The translations under genes were made by a program, and so were the position numbers. A stretch of 64,000 bases of DNA from Bosea sp. F3-2 (GTDB lineage Bacteria > Pseudomonadota > Alphaproteobacteria > Rhizobiales > Beijerinckiaceae): contig NZ_CP042331.1 in NCBI RefSeq assembly GCF_008253865.1, forward strand, positions 6,289,501 to 6,353,500. Reading direction: 5' to 3'. The notes below the pieces were generated by a model that saw only the letters and a program-made list of their open reading frames with translations, had not been told where the DNA came from and searched no databases. This document shows, one piece after another, positions 41,868-50,550 of this stretch; within the stretch, counting starts at the first letter, position 1; each line of letters starts with the position of its first letter.

Positions 41868-43313
41868 GTGAGCGACACTTCCTATCTCGACAGCGCCCGC
41901 AACGCGGCACTCGCCTTCGGCGACAGCCTGCTCGGGCTGGCGCGGCCGCGTCTGCGCATCGGCGTCACCGGCCTGTCGCGCTCAGGCAAGACGGTCTTCA
42001 CCACGGCACTGATCCAGAATCTGATGGAAGGCGCGAAGCTGCCGGTGCTGAAGGCGGCATCCCAAGGACGGATCGCGCGCGTGCGGCTGGTGCCGCAGCC
42101 CGATCCCGACGTGCCGCGTTTCCCTTACGAGGCGCATCGCGCCGCGATGGCAGGGGCCGACAGGCGCTGGCCGGACTCGACAAAGCGCATCGCGGAGCTG
42201 CGCGTCGAGATCGATTACGAGCGCGCCTCCGGCTGGTTCAAGGGCCCGGCGACGCTGACGCTCGATATTGTCGATTACCCCGGCGAATGGCTGCTCGACC
42301 TCGCCCTGATCGGACAGGACTACAAGACATGGTCGGCGCAGGCCGTGGCCGATGCGCGCAAGGCCCATCGGCGCGCCGCCGCCGAGGCCTGGCTCGCCGA
42401 CATGTCGGCGCGCGATCCGGAGGGGCCACCGGACGAACTCGTGGCCGAGGCGGCGAGCGACCTGTTCAAGAGCTATCTGGCGAGACTGCGGGCCGATCCC
42501 GAGGCGGTGGCGGTGACGCCGCCGGGGCGCTTCCTGATGCCGGGCGATCTCGAGGGCTCGCCGGCGCTGACCTTCGCGCCGCTCGATCTCGGCCATGACC
42601 GTGAGCCGAAGCCCGGCACGCTGGCCGGCCTGATGGCGGAGCGTTTCGAGGCCTACAAGCGCGTCGTCGTCACCCCGTTCTTTCGCGATCACTTCGCCCG
42701 GCTCGACCGGCAGATCGTTCTGGTCGACGTGCTGGCTGCACTCGACGCGGGTGCTCCGGCGCTGGCCGATCTCGAAACCGCGCTGGGCCAGGCGCTCGCG
42801 GCCTTCTCGGTCGGCCGCAACTCCTGGCTTTCGAGCCTGTTCGCGCCGCGCATCGAGCGGGTGCTGTTCGCTGCGACCAAGGCCGACCATATCCACCACA
42901 GCAGCCATGACCGGCTGGCGGCGGTGATGTCGCATCTGGTCGGGCGGGCGGCTTCGCGGGCGCAGGGAGCCGGGGCGAAGGTGGAGGCGATGGCGTTCGC
43001 CGCGGTGCGCGCGACGCATGAGGTTCGCATCAAGCAGGGCCGCGAGGAGCTGCCGGCCATCGCCGGCGTGCCGGAAGCGGGCGAGGAGATCGACGGACAG
43101 GTCTTCGATGGCATCGCCGAAGCAGCGATCTTCCCGGGCGAGCTGCCGGAGCGGCCGGAGGCGATCTTCGACCCGAAGGCGCATTGGCAGGTGAGGGCGC
43201 CGCGCTTCCGGCCGCCGCTGGTCGAGCCGGATGCGGGCGGGCGATCGAAGCCGCCGCCGCAGATCCGCCTCGACCGCGCGCTGGAATTCCTGATCGGCGA
43301 CAGGCTGGCATGA
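41868..43313 (+). CDS. ycjX: YcjX-family P-loop GTPase-like protein (DUF463)
   Basis: The 481-residue protein has a Walker A motif GLSRSGKT (35-42), VDYPGEWLLDLALIGQDYKTW, RFLMPGDLEGSPALTF and FAATKADHIHHSSHDRLAAV, the fingerprint of the DUF463/YcjX family of GTPase-like proteins linked to envelope stress in enterobacteria. The start is a GTG at 41868 in the order MSDTSYLDSARNAAL. It is followed after 27 bases by a YcjF-like protein, its usual partner. Confidence 0.9.
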   Translation: MSDTSYLDSARNAALAFGDSLLGLARPRLRIGVTGLSRSGKTVFTTALIQNLMEGAKLPVLKAASQGRIARVRLVPQPDPDVPRFPYEAHRAAMAGADRRWPDSTKRIAELRVEIDYERASGWFKGPATLTLDIVDYPGEWLLDLALIGQDYKTWSAQAVADARKAHRRAAAEAWLADMSARDPEGPPDELVAEAASDLFKSYLARLRADPEAVAVTPPGRFLMPGDLEGSPALTFAPLDLGHDREPKPGTLAGLMAERFEAYKRVVVTPFFRDHFARLDRQIVLVDVLAALDAGAPALADLETALGQALAAFSVGRNSWLSSLFAPRIERVLFAATKADHIHHSSHDRLAAVMSHLVGRAASRAQGAGAKVEAMAFAAVRATHEVRIKQGREELPAIAGVPEAGEEIDGQVFDGIAEAAIFPGELPERPEAIFDPKAHWQVRAPRFRPPLVEPDAGGRSKPPPQIRLDRALEFLIGDRLA

Positions 43314-43340
43314 GGAGGCTGTGGTGAGCAGATTCCGGCC

Positions 43341-44351
43341 ATGACCAAGGCACCGCGCGCGATCCGCCTCGACCATCCGGGGCAGGAGGAGGTTGTGGGG
43401 GACCCGATCCGGCGGGGCGATGTCGCGATCCTGCCGGAGAGCGAGCCAATCGACGACATTGCGCCGGTGTCCGCTCCGAAGGCCAGGCGCGGCTTCTCCT
43501 GGGGCTCGCTGTTCGTCGCGGGGCTCTCCGGCTTCCTGGCGCTGGCGGCCGGGGTCTGGGTCGAGAACACGATCGCCGCGCTGATGAATCAGAATCCGGT
43601 GCTCGGCTATGCGGCGCTCGTCTGCGCCGGCATCGCCGCGCTGGCGCTTTTCGTCATGCTGGCGCGGGTGCTGCGCGACATCCTGCGCGAACGCAAGGTC
43701 GAGGCCCTGCGCGAGCGCGCGACGCTGGCGCTTGCGGGCGGGACCCCGGACGAGGGCCGGGCGATCACCGAGGAACTCGTTGGACTCTACAAGGGCCGGA
43801 CACAGACGGCACAGGGCCGGGCGGCGTTGCAGGAGGCGCTGCCGCAGCTCTTCGCGGCGCGCGACATGCTGACGGTGGCGGAGCGCAGCCTGCTCGTGCC
43901 GCTCGATGAGATGGCGCAGGCGCAGATTGCGCAGGCAGCGCGGCGCGTCTCACTGGTCACGGCGGTCAGCCCGCGTGCGCTGGTCGATGTCATCTTCGTG
44001 CTGGTCGCCTGCGCCCGCCTGCTGCGTTCGATCGCCGGCATCTATGCGGGACGGCCCGGCACGCTCGGCCTGCTCAGGCTGGCGAGGCAGGTCATGAACC
44101 ATCTCGTCCTGACCGGTGGCATCGCGGCGGGTGATGCGGTGATTCAGCAGATTGTCGGGCAGGGGCTCGCAGCGCGGCTCTCGGCCAAGCTCGGCGAGGG
44201 CGTGATCAACGGCATGCTGACCGCCCGCATCGGGCTTGCTGCGCTCGAGGTCTGCCGGCCACTGCCCTTCGTCGAGGCAAAGCCGCCGACACTCGCCGAG
44301 GTCGCGAGCGATTTAGCTTCGTGGCGCGCTGCCAAGGACGCTGAGGCCTGA
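43341..44351 (+). CDS. YcjF-like membrane protein (DUF697, TIGR01620)
   Basis: The 336-residue protein has two N-terminal membrane helices (FVAGLSGFLALAAGVWVENT, YAALVCAGIAALALFVMLAR), then helices with RDILRERKVEALRERATLAL, and a C-terminal DUF697 domain with LVTAVSPRALVDVIFVLVAC and LRLARQVMNHLVLTGGIAAG. This is the TIGR01620 family, encoded next to YcjX. The pair likely forms an inner-membrane complex; function poorly known. Confidence 0.9.
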   Translation: MTKAPRAIRLDHPGQEEVVGDPIRRGDVAILPESEPIDDIAPVSAPKARRGFSWGSLFVAGLSGFLALAAGVWVENTIAALMNQNPVLGYAALVCAGIAALALFVMLARVLRDILRERKVEALRERATLALAGGTPDEGRAITEELVGLYKGRTQTAQGRAALQEALPQLFAARDMLTVAERSLLVPLDEMAQAQIAQAARRVSLVTAVSPRALVDVIFVLVACARLLRSIAGIYAGRPGTLGLLRLARQVMNHLVLTGGIAAGDAVIQQIVGQGLAARLSAKLGEGVINGMLTARIGLAALEVCRPLPFVEAKPPTLAEVASDLASWRAAKDAEA

Positions 44352-44453
44352 GCCCGGCAGATTCTGCCGGCCTCAGGCGAATCTGCCTGGTCAGGACTGC
44401 CAGAAAACGCTTCATAAACGATCTAACTCACTGAAATAAAAAGAACACCCGCA

Positions 44454-44469
44454 TGGCATGCGCCATGCA
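44454..44469 (+). promoter_or_regulatory. Candidate sigma-54 promoter of flgE
   Basis: TGGCATGCGCCATGCA matches the -24/-12 sigma-54 consensus TGGCACG-N4-TTGCA at 14 of the 16 positions counting the free ones, with the invariant GG and GC exactly 10 bases apart. It lies 58 bases upstream of the flgE ATG, which would put the 5' end of the mRNA near 44481. Part of the match (GCATGC) is also a palindrome, so chance cannot be ruled out. Confidence 0.5.
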
Positions 44470-44526
44470 GATCACGCCTCGAGTTGTGGGCTGCCCTTGG
44501 GGGGCGCCGGTCGAGGTGAGGGTTCC

Positions 44527-45924
44527 ATGGGTGTTTTCAGTGCGCTGACAACAGCGGTTTCGGGGATGACGGCGCAGTCCTATGCGCTCGAGAACATCTC
44601 CGGAAACATCGCCAATTCGCGGACCACCGGCTACAAGCGGGTCGACACGACCTTCGCCGATCTGGTGCCGGATGCGGCGCTCAATCGCCAGATCGCCGGC
44701 TCGGTCGCGGCCTACAGCCAGTCGACCAACTCGATCCAGGGTGACCTCAACCCGACCCGCATCGACACCAACGTCGCGATCAACGGCGACGGCTTCTTCG
44801 TCGTCGACCAGCGCGCGAGCGGCGTCGGCGCCAGCACGCAGTTCGCCAACCAGAATCTCTACACCCGCCGCGGCGATTTCGATTTCGACGCCAACGGCTA
44901 TCTGGTCAACGGCGCGGGCTACTACCTCAAGGGCCTGAAGATCGACCAGGTGACCGGGCAACTGATCGGCACGCAGCCGGATGTGCTGCGTATCACGAAG
45001 GACCAGTTCCCGGCCAAGGCGACGACTTCGATCGAGTATCGCGCCAACATCCCGGCCTATCCGAAGACCAACAAAGCCGACAGCACCATTCCGGGCTCGG
45101 AGCTGCTGAACCCGACCGGCTTCACCTCCAATCCGCTCTCGACCACCCAGGGCGGTACCGGCCTCGTCATCGGCAGCGACGTGACGAACTTCCTCAGCCA
45201 ATCGATCCCGGGTGGGTCGGTGACGGTCTACGATACGCTCGGCAAGGCAACCAGCGTGGAGCTGCGCTGGGCCAAGACCACGAATGCCTCGGCCGGCCCG
45301 CCGGCCACGGTCGACACCTGGAACCTGTTCGTTGCCGAGAACACCGGGGCGACCGGCGCCGCCGTCGCCTATCGCAATGCCAACGCCTCGATCACCTTCG
45401 ATGCGACCGGCCAGATGACGGCTCCGGCCGGCGGCAACATTGCGCTGCCGACGATGACGATCGCAGGCACGACGATCACCGGCATCAACGTGACGACCGG
45501 CGGCAACGGCCTGACGCAGAACGGCGACGTCAGCGGCCAGATCGACGCCCGCAGCATCCGCCAGGACGGCTATACCGCCGGCACGCTGGATCGCGTCTCG
45601 GTCTCGGCCGAGGGGCAGGTGATCGGCACCTTCAGCAACGGCCAGGTCGTGGCGCTCGCGCAGCTTTCGGTGGCGCGCTTCAACGCGGACAACGCCCTGA
45701 AGCGGCTCGACGGCGGCGCCTTCGAGGAGACGATCGAATCCGGCGCGCCGATCATCGGCCTCGGCACGTCGCAGCTCGTCGGCGGCTCGGTCGAGCAGTC
45801 CAACACGGACATCGCCGACGAGTTCTCGAAGATGATCGTCACCCAGCAGGCCTATTCGGCCAACACCAAGGTCATCACCACCGCGCAGGAGATGCTGACC
45901 TCCGTGTTCAACATCATCCGCTGA
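44527..45924 (+). CDS. flgE: Flagellar hook protein FlgE
   Basis: The 465-residue protein builds the flagellar hook. Start MGVFSALTTAVSGMTAQSYA, ANSRTTGYKRVDTTFADLV, GDGFFVVDQ and TRRGDFDFDANGYLVNGAGY are the conserved N-terminal rod-hook motifs; the C-terminal helix is NTDIADEFSKMIVTQQAYSA then TKVITTAQEMLTSVFNIIR. The central domains are alanine/threonine rich. GAGGG precedes the ATG. It starts a cluster with flgK and flgL; a candidate sigma-54 promoter lies upstream. Confidence 0.95.
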   Translation: MGVFSALTTAVSGMTAQSYALENISGNIANSRTTGYKRVDTTFADLVPDAALNRQIAGSVAAYSQSTNSIQGDLNPTRIDTNVAINGDGFFVVDQRASGVGASTQFANQNLYTRRGDFDFDANGYLVNGAGYYLKGLKIDQVTGQLIGTQPDVLRITKDQFPAKATTSIEYRANIPAYPKTNKADSTIPGSELLNPTGFTSNPLSTTQGGTGLVIGSDVTNFLSQSIPGGSVTVYDTLGKATSVELRWAKTTNASAGPPATVDTWNLFVAENTGATGAAVAYRNANASITFDATGQMTAPAGGNIALPTMTIAGTTITGINVTTGGNGLTQNGDVSGQIDARSIRQDGYTAGTLDRVSVSAEGQVIGTFSNGQVVALAQLSVARFNADNALKRLDGGAFEETIESGAPIIGLGTSQLVGGSVEQSNTDIADEFSKMIVTQQAYSANTKVITTAQEMLTSVFNIIR

Positions 45925-45944
45925 GCAGCGCATCCGGGTTGAGA

Positions 45945-46069
45945 GCGGCCCAGAAGGGCCGCGGCTAGAGCCGGATCCCGATCAGGTTGAATCAACCTGA
46001 TCGGGATCCGTCTCTAACCTTAAGTGAGAGAACGCGTTCTCCGATCTGACTGCAACGCAGTCAGATCGG
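45945..46069. repeat. Three successive hairpins between flgE and flgK
   Basis: GCGGCCC-AGAA-GGGCCGC (45945-45962) lies 20 bases after the flgE stop. It is followed by a perfect 19-base palindrome with a one-base loop, centred at 45991 (45972-46010; half CGGATCCCGATCAGGTTGA), and by CCGATCTGACTGC-AAC-GCAGTCAGATCGG (46041-46069). None has a clear T-run. They could end flgE transcription, stabilise mRNA, or be mobile intergenic repeats. Confidence 0.65.
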
Positions 46070-46096
46070 CGCGTGCTCTAGCGACAGGAGTTGGCG

Positions 46097-47968
46097 ATGG
46101 GTCTGAGTACTTCCCTCAATACGGCGATCGGCGGGCTCAGCGCCACGCAGGTCGGCATCGGCGTCGTCTCGCAGAACGTCGCCAATGCGGGGACGACGGG
46201 CTATGTCCGGCGGTCGGTGTCGACGGCCGACAGCCTGTCGGGACTCACGATCGGCGTGCAGAACACGCAGGTCCAGCGTCTGCTCGACAAGATCGTCCAG
46301 CATCAGCTCTGGCAGGAAGCCTCGGGCGCCGCCTACACCTCGACGCGGGCGAGCGCGCTGTCGAACCTCGACAAGCTCTATGGCGCACCGGGCAGCGCGA
46401 CCGCGCTCGACACGATCTTCAGCCAGTTCACCAGCGCGCTGCAGTCGCTGCAGAACGACCCGTCCTCCTACAGCCTGCGCTCGCAGGTGATCGACAATGC
46501 GACGCAGCTGGCCCGGCAGCTCAACACGCTCTCGAACGGCGTGCAGGCCCTGCGCGCCCAGGCCGAAAACGGCATTGCCAATGCCGTCACCAAGGTCAAC
46601 GATCTGCTCGGCGCGCTGACCAAGGTCAACTCCCGCATTGTCGCGGCGCCGAACGACAGCTCGACGGCCACTCTGAAGGATCAGCGCGATCTGATCCTGT
46701 CCGAGCTCTCGCAATACGTCGACATCAAGACGACGGAGGATGCGCGGGGCTCGGTCTCGGTCGTCACCGGATCGGGCACGCAGCTCTTCGACGGCCAGCC
46801 CTCCGTCACCTTCGGCTTCGACGAGCATAGCGGGCTCGGCGCGGACGATCAGTGGAACATCGACCCGGCGAAGCGCGGCGTCGGCACGATCACGATGAAG
46901 GACTCGTCCGGGAACGTCTCGGACGCGATCGCGAACCGCATCTTCCGTTCGGGCGAGATCGCCGCGAACATCGAATTGCGCGACAAGACGCTGGTGCAGG
47001 CGCAGGCCCAGCTCGACGAGATCGCCGCCCAGATGTCGAAGGCGCTCTCGGATCGCGAGATCGCCGGTACCGCGGTGACGGCGGGCGCGGCGTCCGGTTT
47101 CGACGTCGACCTGACCGCGCTGCAATCCGGCAATACGGTGACGCTCGACTACAAGGTGACGCCGGGCGGTCAGACCCAGCGCTTCACTTTCGTTCGCGTC
47201 GATTCCGCCGCTTCGCTGCCGTTGCCGGCCTCGGCTGGCGGCGATGCCAACAACCGCGTGATCGGCATCGACTTCTCCGGCGGCCCGGCTTCGGTCGCGG
47301 CGCAGATCCAGGTGGCTGTCGGCCCCGGCTTCACCGTCTCCAACACCGGCTCGACCCTGCGCATCGTCGATGATGGGGCGGCCGGCACGCGCGACGTGAT
47401 CGGCCTGACCTCGCGGCCGACCAACACGGCGCTGTCCTCGGCCGGCGGCACAGCGGAGCTGCCCTTCTTCGTCGACGGCTCGGCCGGTACCCCCTTCACC
47501 GGCTCTTGCGAGGGCGGCTCGCAGACCGTCGGCTACGCCGCGCGGATCGCGGTCAATCCGGCGCTCGTCGCGGATCGCTCGCTGCTCGCCGTCTACAACA
47601 CCTCGCCCGCGACGGCGCAGGGCGACACAACCCGGCCCAAGCTGATGCTGGACCGGCTGACCCAGAGCCAGCGTTCCTTCACCAACGCCGTCGGCCTCGA
47701 CGGGAACGGCGCGACCTCGAACACGACGATCGCCAATTTCGTTCAGCGCGTGGTCTCGTCCCAGGGACAGGCAGTCGAGGCCGCCAAGCGCCTCGATGAA
47801 GGCCAGCAGGTCGCGCTCGCTTCGATCCAGAGCCGCTTCCAGGAAACCGCGCAGGTCAATGTCGACCAGGAAATGTCGATGCTGATCGAGCTGCAGACCG
47901 CCTACGCCGCCAATGCCCGCATCATCTCCACCGTGAAGGAGATGATGGACGTGCTGCTGAGAGTGTGA
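46097..47968 (+). CDS. flgK: Flagellar hook-associated protein FlgK
   Basis: The 623-residue hook-filament junction protein starts MGLSTSLNTAIGGLSATQVG, with SQNVANAGTTGYVRRSVST, NLDKLYGAPGSATALDTIFS and ATLKDQRDLILSELSQYVDI in the D1 region. The C-terminal part ends VDQEMSMLIELQTAYAANAR and ISTVKEMMDVLLRV, as expected. A long variable insert separates the halves. AGGAG lies 6 bases before the ATG. Eight bases after its stop flgL begins. Confidence 0.94.
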   Translation: MGLSTSLNTAIGGLSATQVGIGVVSQNVANAGTTGYVRRSVSTADSLSGLTIGVQNTQVQRLLDKIVQHQLWQEASGAAYTSTRASALSNLDKLYGAPGSATALDTIFSQFTSALQSLQNDPSSYSLRSQVIDNATQLARQLNTLSNGVQALRAQAENGIANAVTKVNDLLGALTKVNSRIVAAPNDSSTATLKDQRDLILSELSQYVDIKTTEDARGSVSVVTGSGTQLFDGQPSVTFGFDEHSGLGADDQWNIDPAKRGVGTITMKDSSGNVSDAIANRIFRSGEIAANIELRDKTLVQAQAQLDEIAAQMSKALSDREIAGTAVTAGAASGFDVDLTALQSGNTVTLDYKVTPGGQTQRFTFVRVDSAASLPLPASAGGDANNRVIGIDFSGGPASVAAQIQVAVGPGFTVSNTGSTLRIVDDGAAGTRDVIGLTSRPTNTALSSAGGTAELPFFVDGSAGTPFTGSCEGGSQTVGYAARIAVNPALVADRSLLAVYNTSPATAQGDTTRPKLMLDRLTQSQRSFTNAVGLDGNGATSNTTIANFVQRVVSSQGQAVEAAKRLDEGQQVALASIQSRFQETAQVNVDQEMSMLIELQTAYAANARIISTVKEMMDVLLRV

Positions 47969-47975
47969 GCCCGCC

Positions 47976-49493
47976 ATGACCATCACCGCTTATGGAACCG
48001 GTGCCTATCGCGCGGCCAAGCCCAACGAGTTCGTCTCGACCCGCGCGCAGTTCGACGATCTCCAGCGCCAGCTCGACACGAAGCAGCGCAGCACGAGCTA
48101 TGGCGATCTCGGCATCGACCGGCGCGTCAGCCTCGATCTCAACGCCAAGATCTCGACCCTCGACTCCTGGCTCAGCGGCATCGAGCTCAGCAATGTCAAT
48201 GTGAAGCTGCAGACGACCTCGGTCGAGAACTTCGCCAAGCTCACCAGCGAGACGCGCAACGATACGCGCTCCAACAGCTATGTGCCGAGCGCCAGCGGCC
48301 GGTCCTCGCCGCAGGTTCTGGCGGAGGAGAAGTTCAAGCAATCCCTCGACCTGCTGAACATCGCGGTCAATGGCCGCTATCTCTTCTCCGGCAAGACCTC
48401 GGATACCCAGCCGGCGGCCGGCTTCGACGAGATCATGGACGGTGATGGCGCCGGCAAGGCCGGGCTGAAGCAACTGATTGACGAGCGCCGGCAGGCCGAT
48501 CTCGGTTCCGGGCTCGGGCGGCTGACGGCCGGCGGCGCCGGCACGACCGCGACCATCGCCGAAGAGGCGACCGTCCATCCCTATGGCTTCAAGATTGCCG
48601 GCATTTCCGGGAGCTCGGCCGCGCTGGCGACGACCTTCAACCCCGGGCCGCCGGCGGATGTCTCGGTCAATGTCGCGTCGCAGCCGGTGGCGGGCGACAC
48701 GGTGCGGCTCAAGCTCAACCTGCCGGACGGGACGCAGGAGGACATCGTCCTGACGGCCCGCGCCACGGGGACGACCGGCTCGGACACCGATTCCTTCGAG
48801 ATCGGCGCCGATCCCAACGCCACGGCGGCCAATCTGCGCAACTCGATCAACGCGGCCCTCGGCAAGGAGGCGAAGACGACACTCTCGGCTGCTTCCTCGC
48901 AGGTCGCGGCGCAGGATTTCTTTGCGGGCAGCCTCAACAATCCGCCCAAGCGCGTGCCGGGACCGCCCTTCGACACGGCGACCCTGCCGCCGAGCAATGC
49001 CGGTGCCGCGGCGACGACTGTGATCTGGTATCGCGGCGATGACGGCTCCGACCCGGCGCGCAGCACCGCGACGGTTCAGGTCGACCAGGGACAGGCGGTG
49101 GGGACGGGCACTCGGGCGAACGAGGAGGCGTTCCGCGTCGGCCTCGCCCAGTTCGCGATCATGGCGGCCGAGAATTTCCCGGCCGGCGACACGAACTCGC
49201 AGGCGCGCTACGAGGCGATGACGTCGCGCGTCAGCGAGAAGCTCGGCTTCGGGGGTAACACCCAGAAGCCGGCCGAGATCATCACCGAGCTCGGCTCGGC
49301 CCAGACGGCGCTCGCCAGCGCCAAGGCGCGCCATCAGAGCACCAAGGACTATCTGACGACGACGCTGTCAGGCGTCGAGAACGTCTCGACCGAGGAGGTC
49401 GCGACGCAGATTCTGGCGCTGCAGACGCAGCTGCAGGCGAGCTACCAGGTGACCTCGATGCTCTCGAAGCTGTCGCTGACGAACTTCCTCTGA
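47976..49493 (+). CDS. flgL: Flagellar hook-associated protein FlgL
   Basis: The 505-residue protein is the second junction protein. It starts MTITAYGTGAYRAAKPNEFV without the usual short FlgL start, but the coiled N-terminal RAQFDDLQRQLDTKQRSTSY, AVNGRYLFSGKTSDTQP and the C-terminal SGVENVSTEEVATQILALQT, QLQASYQVTSMLSKLSLTNFL match rhizobial FlgL. The middle domain is a long variable insert. It is cotranscribed with flgK and followed by a strong terminator. Confidence 0.92.
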   Translation: MTITAYGTGAYRAAKPNEFVSTRAQFDDLQRQLDTKQRSTSYGDLGIDRRVSLDLNAKISTLDSWLSGIELSNVNVKLQTTSVENFAKLTSETRNDTRSNSYVPSASGRSSPQVLAEEKFKQSLDLLNIAVNGRYLFSGKTSDTQPAAGFDEIMDGDGAGKAGLKQLIDERRQADLGSGLGRLTAGGAGTTATIAEEATVHPYGFKIAGISGSSAALATTFNPGPPADVSVNVASQPVAGDTVRLKLNLPDGTQEDIVLTARATGTTGSDTDSFEIGADPNATAANLRNSINAALGKEAKTTLSAASSQVAAQDFFAGSLNNPPKRVPGPPFDTATLPPSNAGAAATTVIWYRGDDGSDPARSTATVQVDQGQAVGTGTRANEEAFRVGLAQFAIMAAENFPAGDTNSQARYEAMTSRVSEKLGFGGNTQKPAEIITELGSAQTALASAKARHQSTKDYLTTTLSGVENVSTEEVATQILALQTQLQASYQVTSMLSKLSLTNFL

Positions 49494-49516
49494 GGCGGTA
49501 CGTTCGCGCATTGAAA

Positions 49517-49550
49517 ACAAGAACGCCGCCCCTGTGAGGGCGGCGTTGTT
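49517..49550 (+). terminator. Rho-independent terminator after flgL
   Basis: AACGCCGCCC-CTGTGA-GGGCGGCGTT forms a 10-bp GC-rich stem with A-rich 5' and GTTGTT 3' flanks, 28 bases after the flgL stop. The symmetrical flanks mean it could work from both sides. Confidence 0.8.
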
Positions 49551-49554
49551 GCTT

Positions 49555-49713
49555 AGAGTGTGCTGATTTTACACAGAACTACGCGGGTCATCCCGGCCGG
49601 AGCGAAGCGGAGAGCCGGGATCCATGCCTGAACCTTGATCGGAAACGCTCTGGCATGGATCCCGGGTCAAGCCCGGGATGACCCGCGTGGTTCCGTGTAA
49701 ACTCAGCACGCTT
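49555..49713. repeat. Large palindromic intergenic repeat, copy 1
   Basis: AGAGTGTGCTGATTTTACAC and GGGTCATCCCGGC on the left are mirrored by GGGATGACCC and TAAACTCAGCACGCTT on the right; the middle holds GGATCCATGCC/GGCATGGATCC. The same unit recurs at 61699-61892. It separates flgL from the flaF gene. Confidence 0.75.
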
Positions 49714-49750
49714 ACAGCTTGGGGAGCCGGAGATCGGTTCGAGCGGAGCG

Positions 49751-50122
49751 TCAGCGTCCGCGCAGCCCGGCGGCGATATCGCGGTTGATGTTGACGAGGA
49801 CGCCGAGGCCCTGCGGCTGCGGATCGGCCGCGAGCTTGAAGGTATGATTGAAGATGAAATTGCCGAGGCCGAGAATGTTGGTCTTGATGCCGACCGGCAG
49901 CGGGTTGTCCTCGGCGATCACGGCCGAGACGAGCAGGGTCCAGAGCCGGCGGTTATAGGTCAGCGCGTCGTCGAGTTCGCGCTCGCGCGTGCTCCAGTCG
50001 TCGGCGACGGCCTGCAGCCGGGTGGCGGCCTTGATCAGGAGGGAGGCTTCGAGCTCGCGGGGTGAAACGACGGATTGGGCTGTCTTGGCGGCGGCGGCGT
50101 AGGCGTTAAACCCGTTTTGCAT
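49751..50122 (-). CDS. flaF: Flagellin synthesis regulator FlaF
   Basis: The 123-residue protein starts MQNGFNAYAAAAKTAQSVVS and has RELEASLLIKAATRLQAVAD, TYNRRLWTLLVSAVIAEDNP and ILGLGNFIFNHTFKLAADP, the complete FlaF family pattern. In Caulobacter FlaF is needed to translate or secrete flagellin, acting against FlbT. It overlaps flbT by 17 bases on the same strand, a standard alphaproteobacterial arrangement. Confidence 0.95.
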   Translation of the reverse strand: MQNGFNAYAAAAKTAQSVVSPRELEASLLIKAATRLQAVADDWSTRERELDDALTYNRRLWTLLVSAVIAEDNPLPVGIKTNILGLGNFIFNHTFKLAADPQPQGLGVLVNINRDIAAGLRGR

Positions 50123-50498
50123 GCTCGATCAGTTCCGCTTCATAGGCGATCAGCTTCTTGGCTGCCTTGAGAGCTTTATAGAGATCTCCGCTTAAGATGC
50201 GGTTATTGATCTCGTGAACATGCGGCAGAGCGCTGGGAGCGGCCTGGACGAAATCGCGCACGAGCTGGAAGAAGACCTCGTGCTGATGCGTGGGATCCTG
50301 CGCCAGATACATGAGCTGGATGGCGAAGTAGATCTTCTTGGCCGGGCTGTCCGCGGTCGCGGCGGTCAGGATGTCCTTCTCACGCAGGATCGGCGCGTCG
50401 CCTTCGATGAAGAAGCGGGTGCGCTGCTCGTCGTTGCGGATCACCACCTGACCGATGATGATCCGTTCGCGCGGCTTGAGCTCGACCTTGAGAGCCAT
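50106..50498 (-). CDS. flbT: Flagellin mRNA repressor FlbT
   Basis: The 130-residue protein starts MALKVELKPRERIIIGQVVI and carries RFFIEGDAPILREKDILTAA and KKIYFAIQLMYLAQDPTHQH. FlbT binds the 5' leader of flagellin mRNA in Caulobacter and lowers its stability until the hook is complete. The leader CCAGAAGG upstream of its ATG also occurs before one flagellin gene. It lies 53 bases after the first flagellin gene in the same direction. Confidence 0.95.
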   Translation of the reverse strand: MALKVELKPRERIIIGQVVIRNDEQRTRFFIEGDAPILREKDILTAATADSPAKKIYFAIQLMYLAQDPTHQHEVFFQLVRDFVQAAPSALPHVHEINNRILSGDLYKALKAAKKLIAYEAELIEHAKRV

Positions 50499-50550
50499 GT
50501 CTGTCCTGCCTTCTGGCGGAGGGGAGGGCGGCGAACCGAACCTGAAGGCG

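Noticed and set aside
44428..45933. 500-codon minus-strand frame opposite flgE
   Set aside because: High GC third positions leave the opposite strand open. Composition (Arg, Asp, His rich, no motifs) is that of a shadow frame. The same holds for frames opposite flgK, flgL, icd, the first flagellin and the ABA4-like gene.
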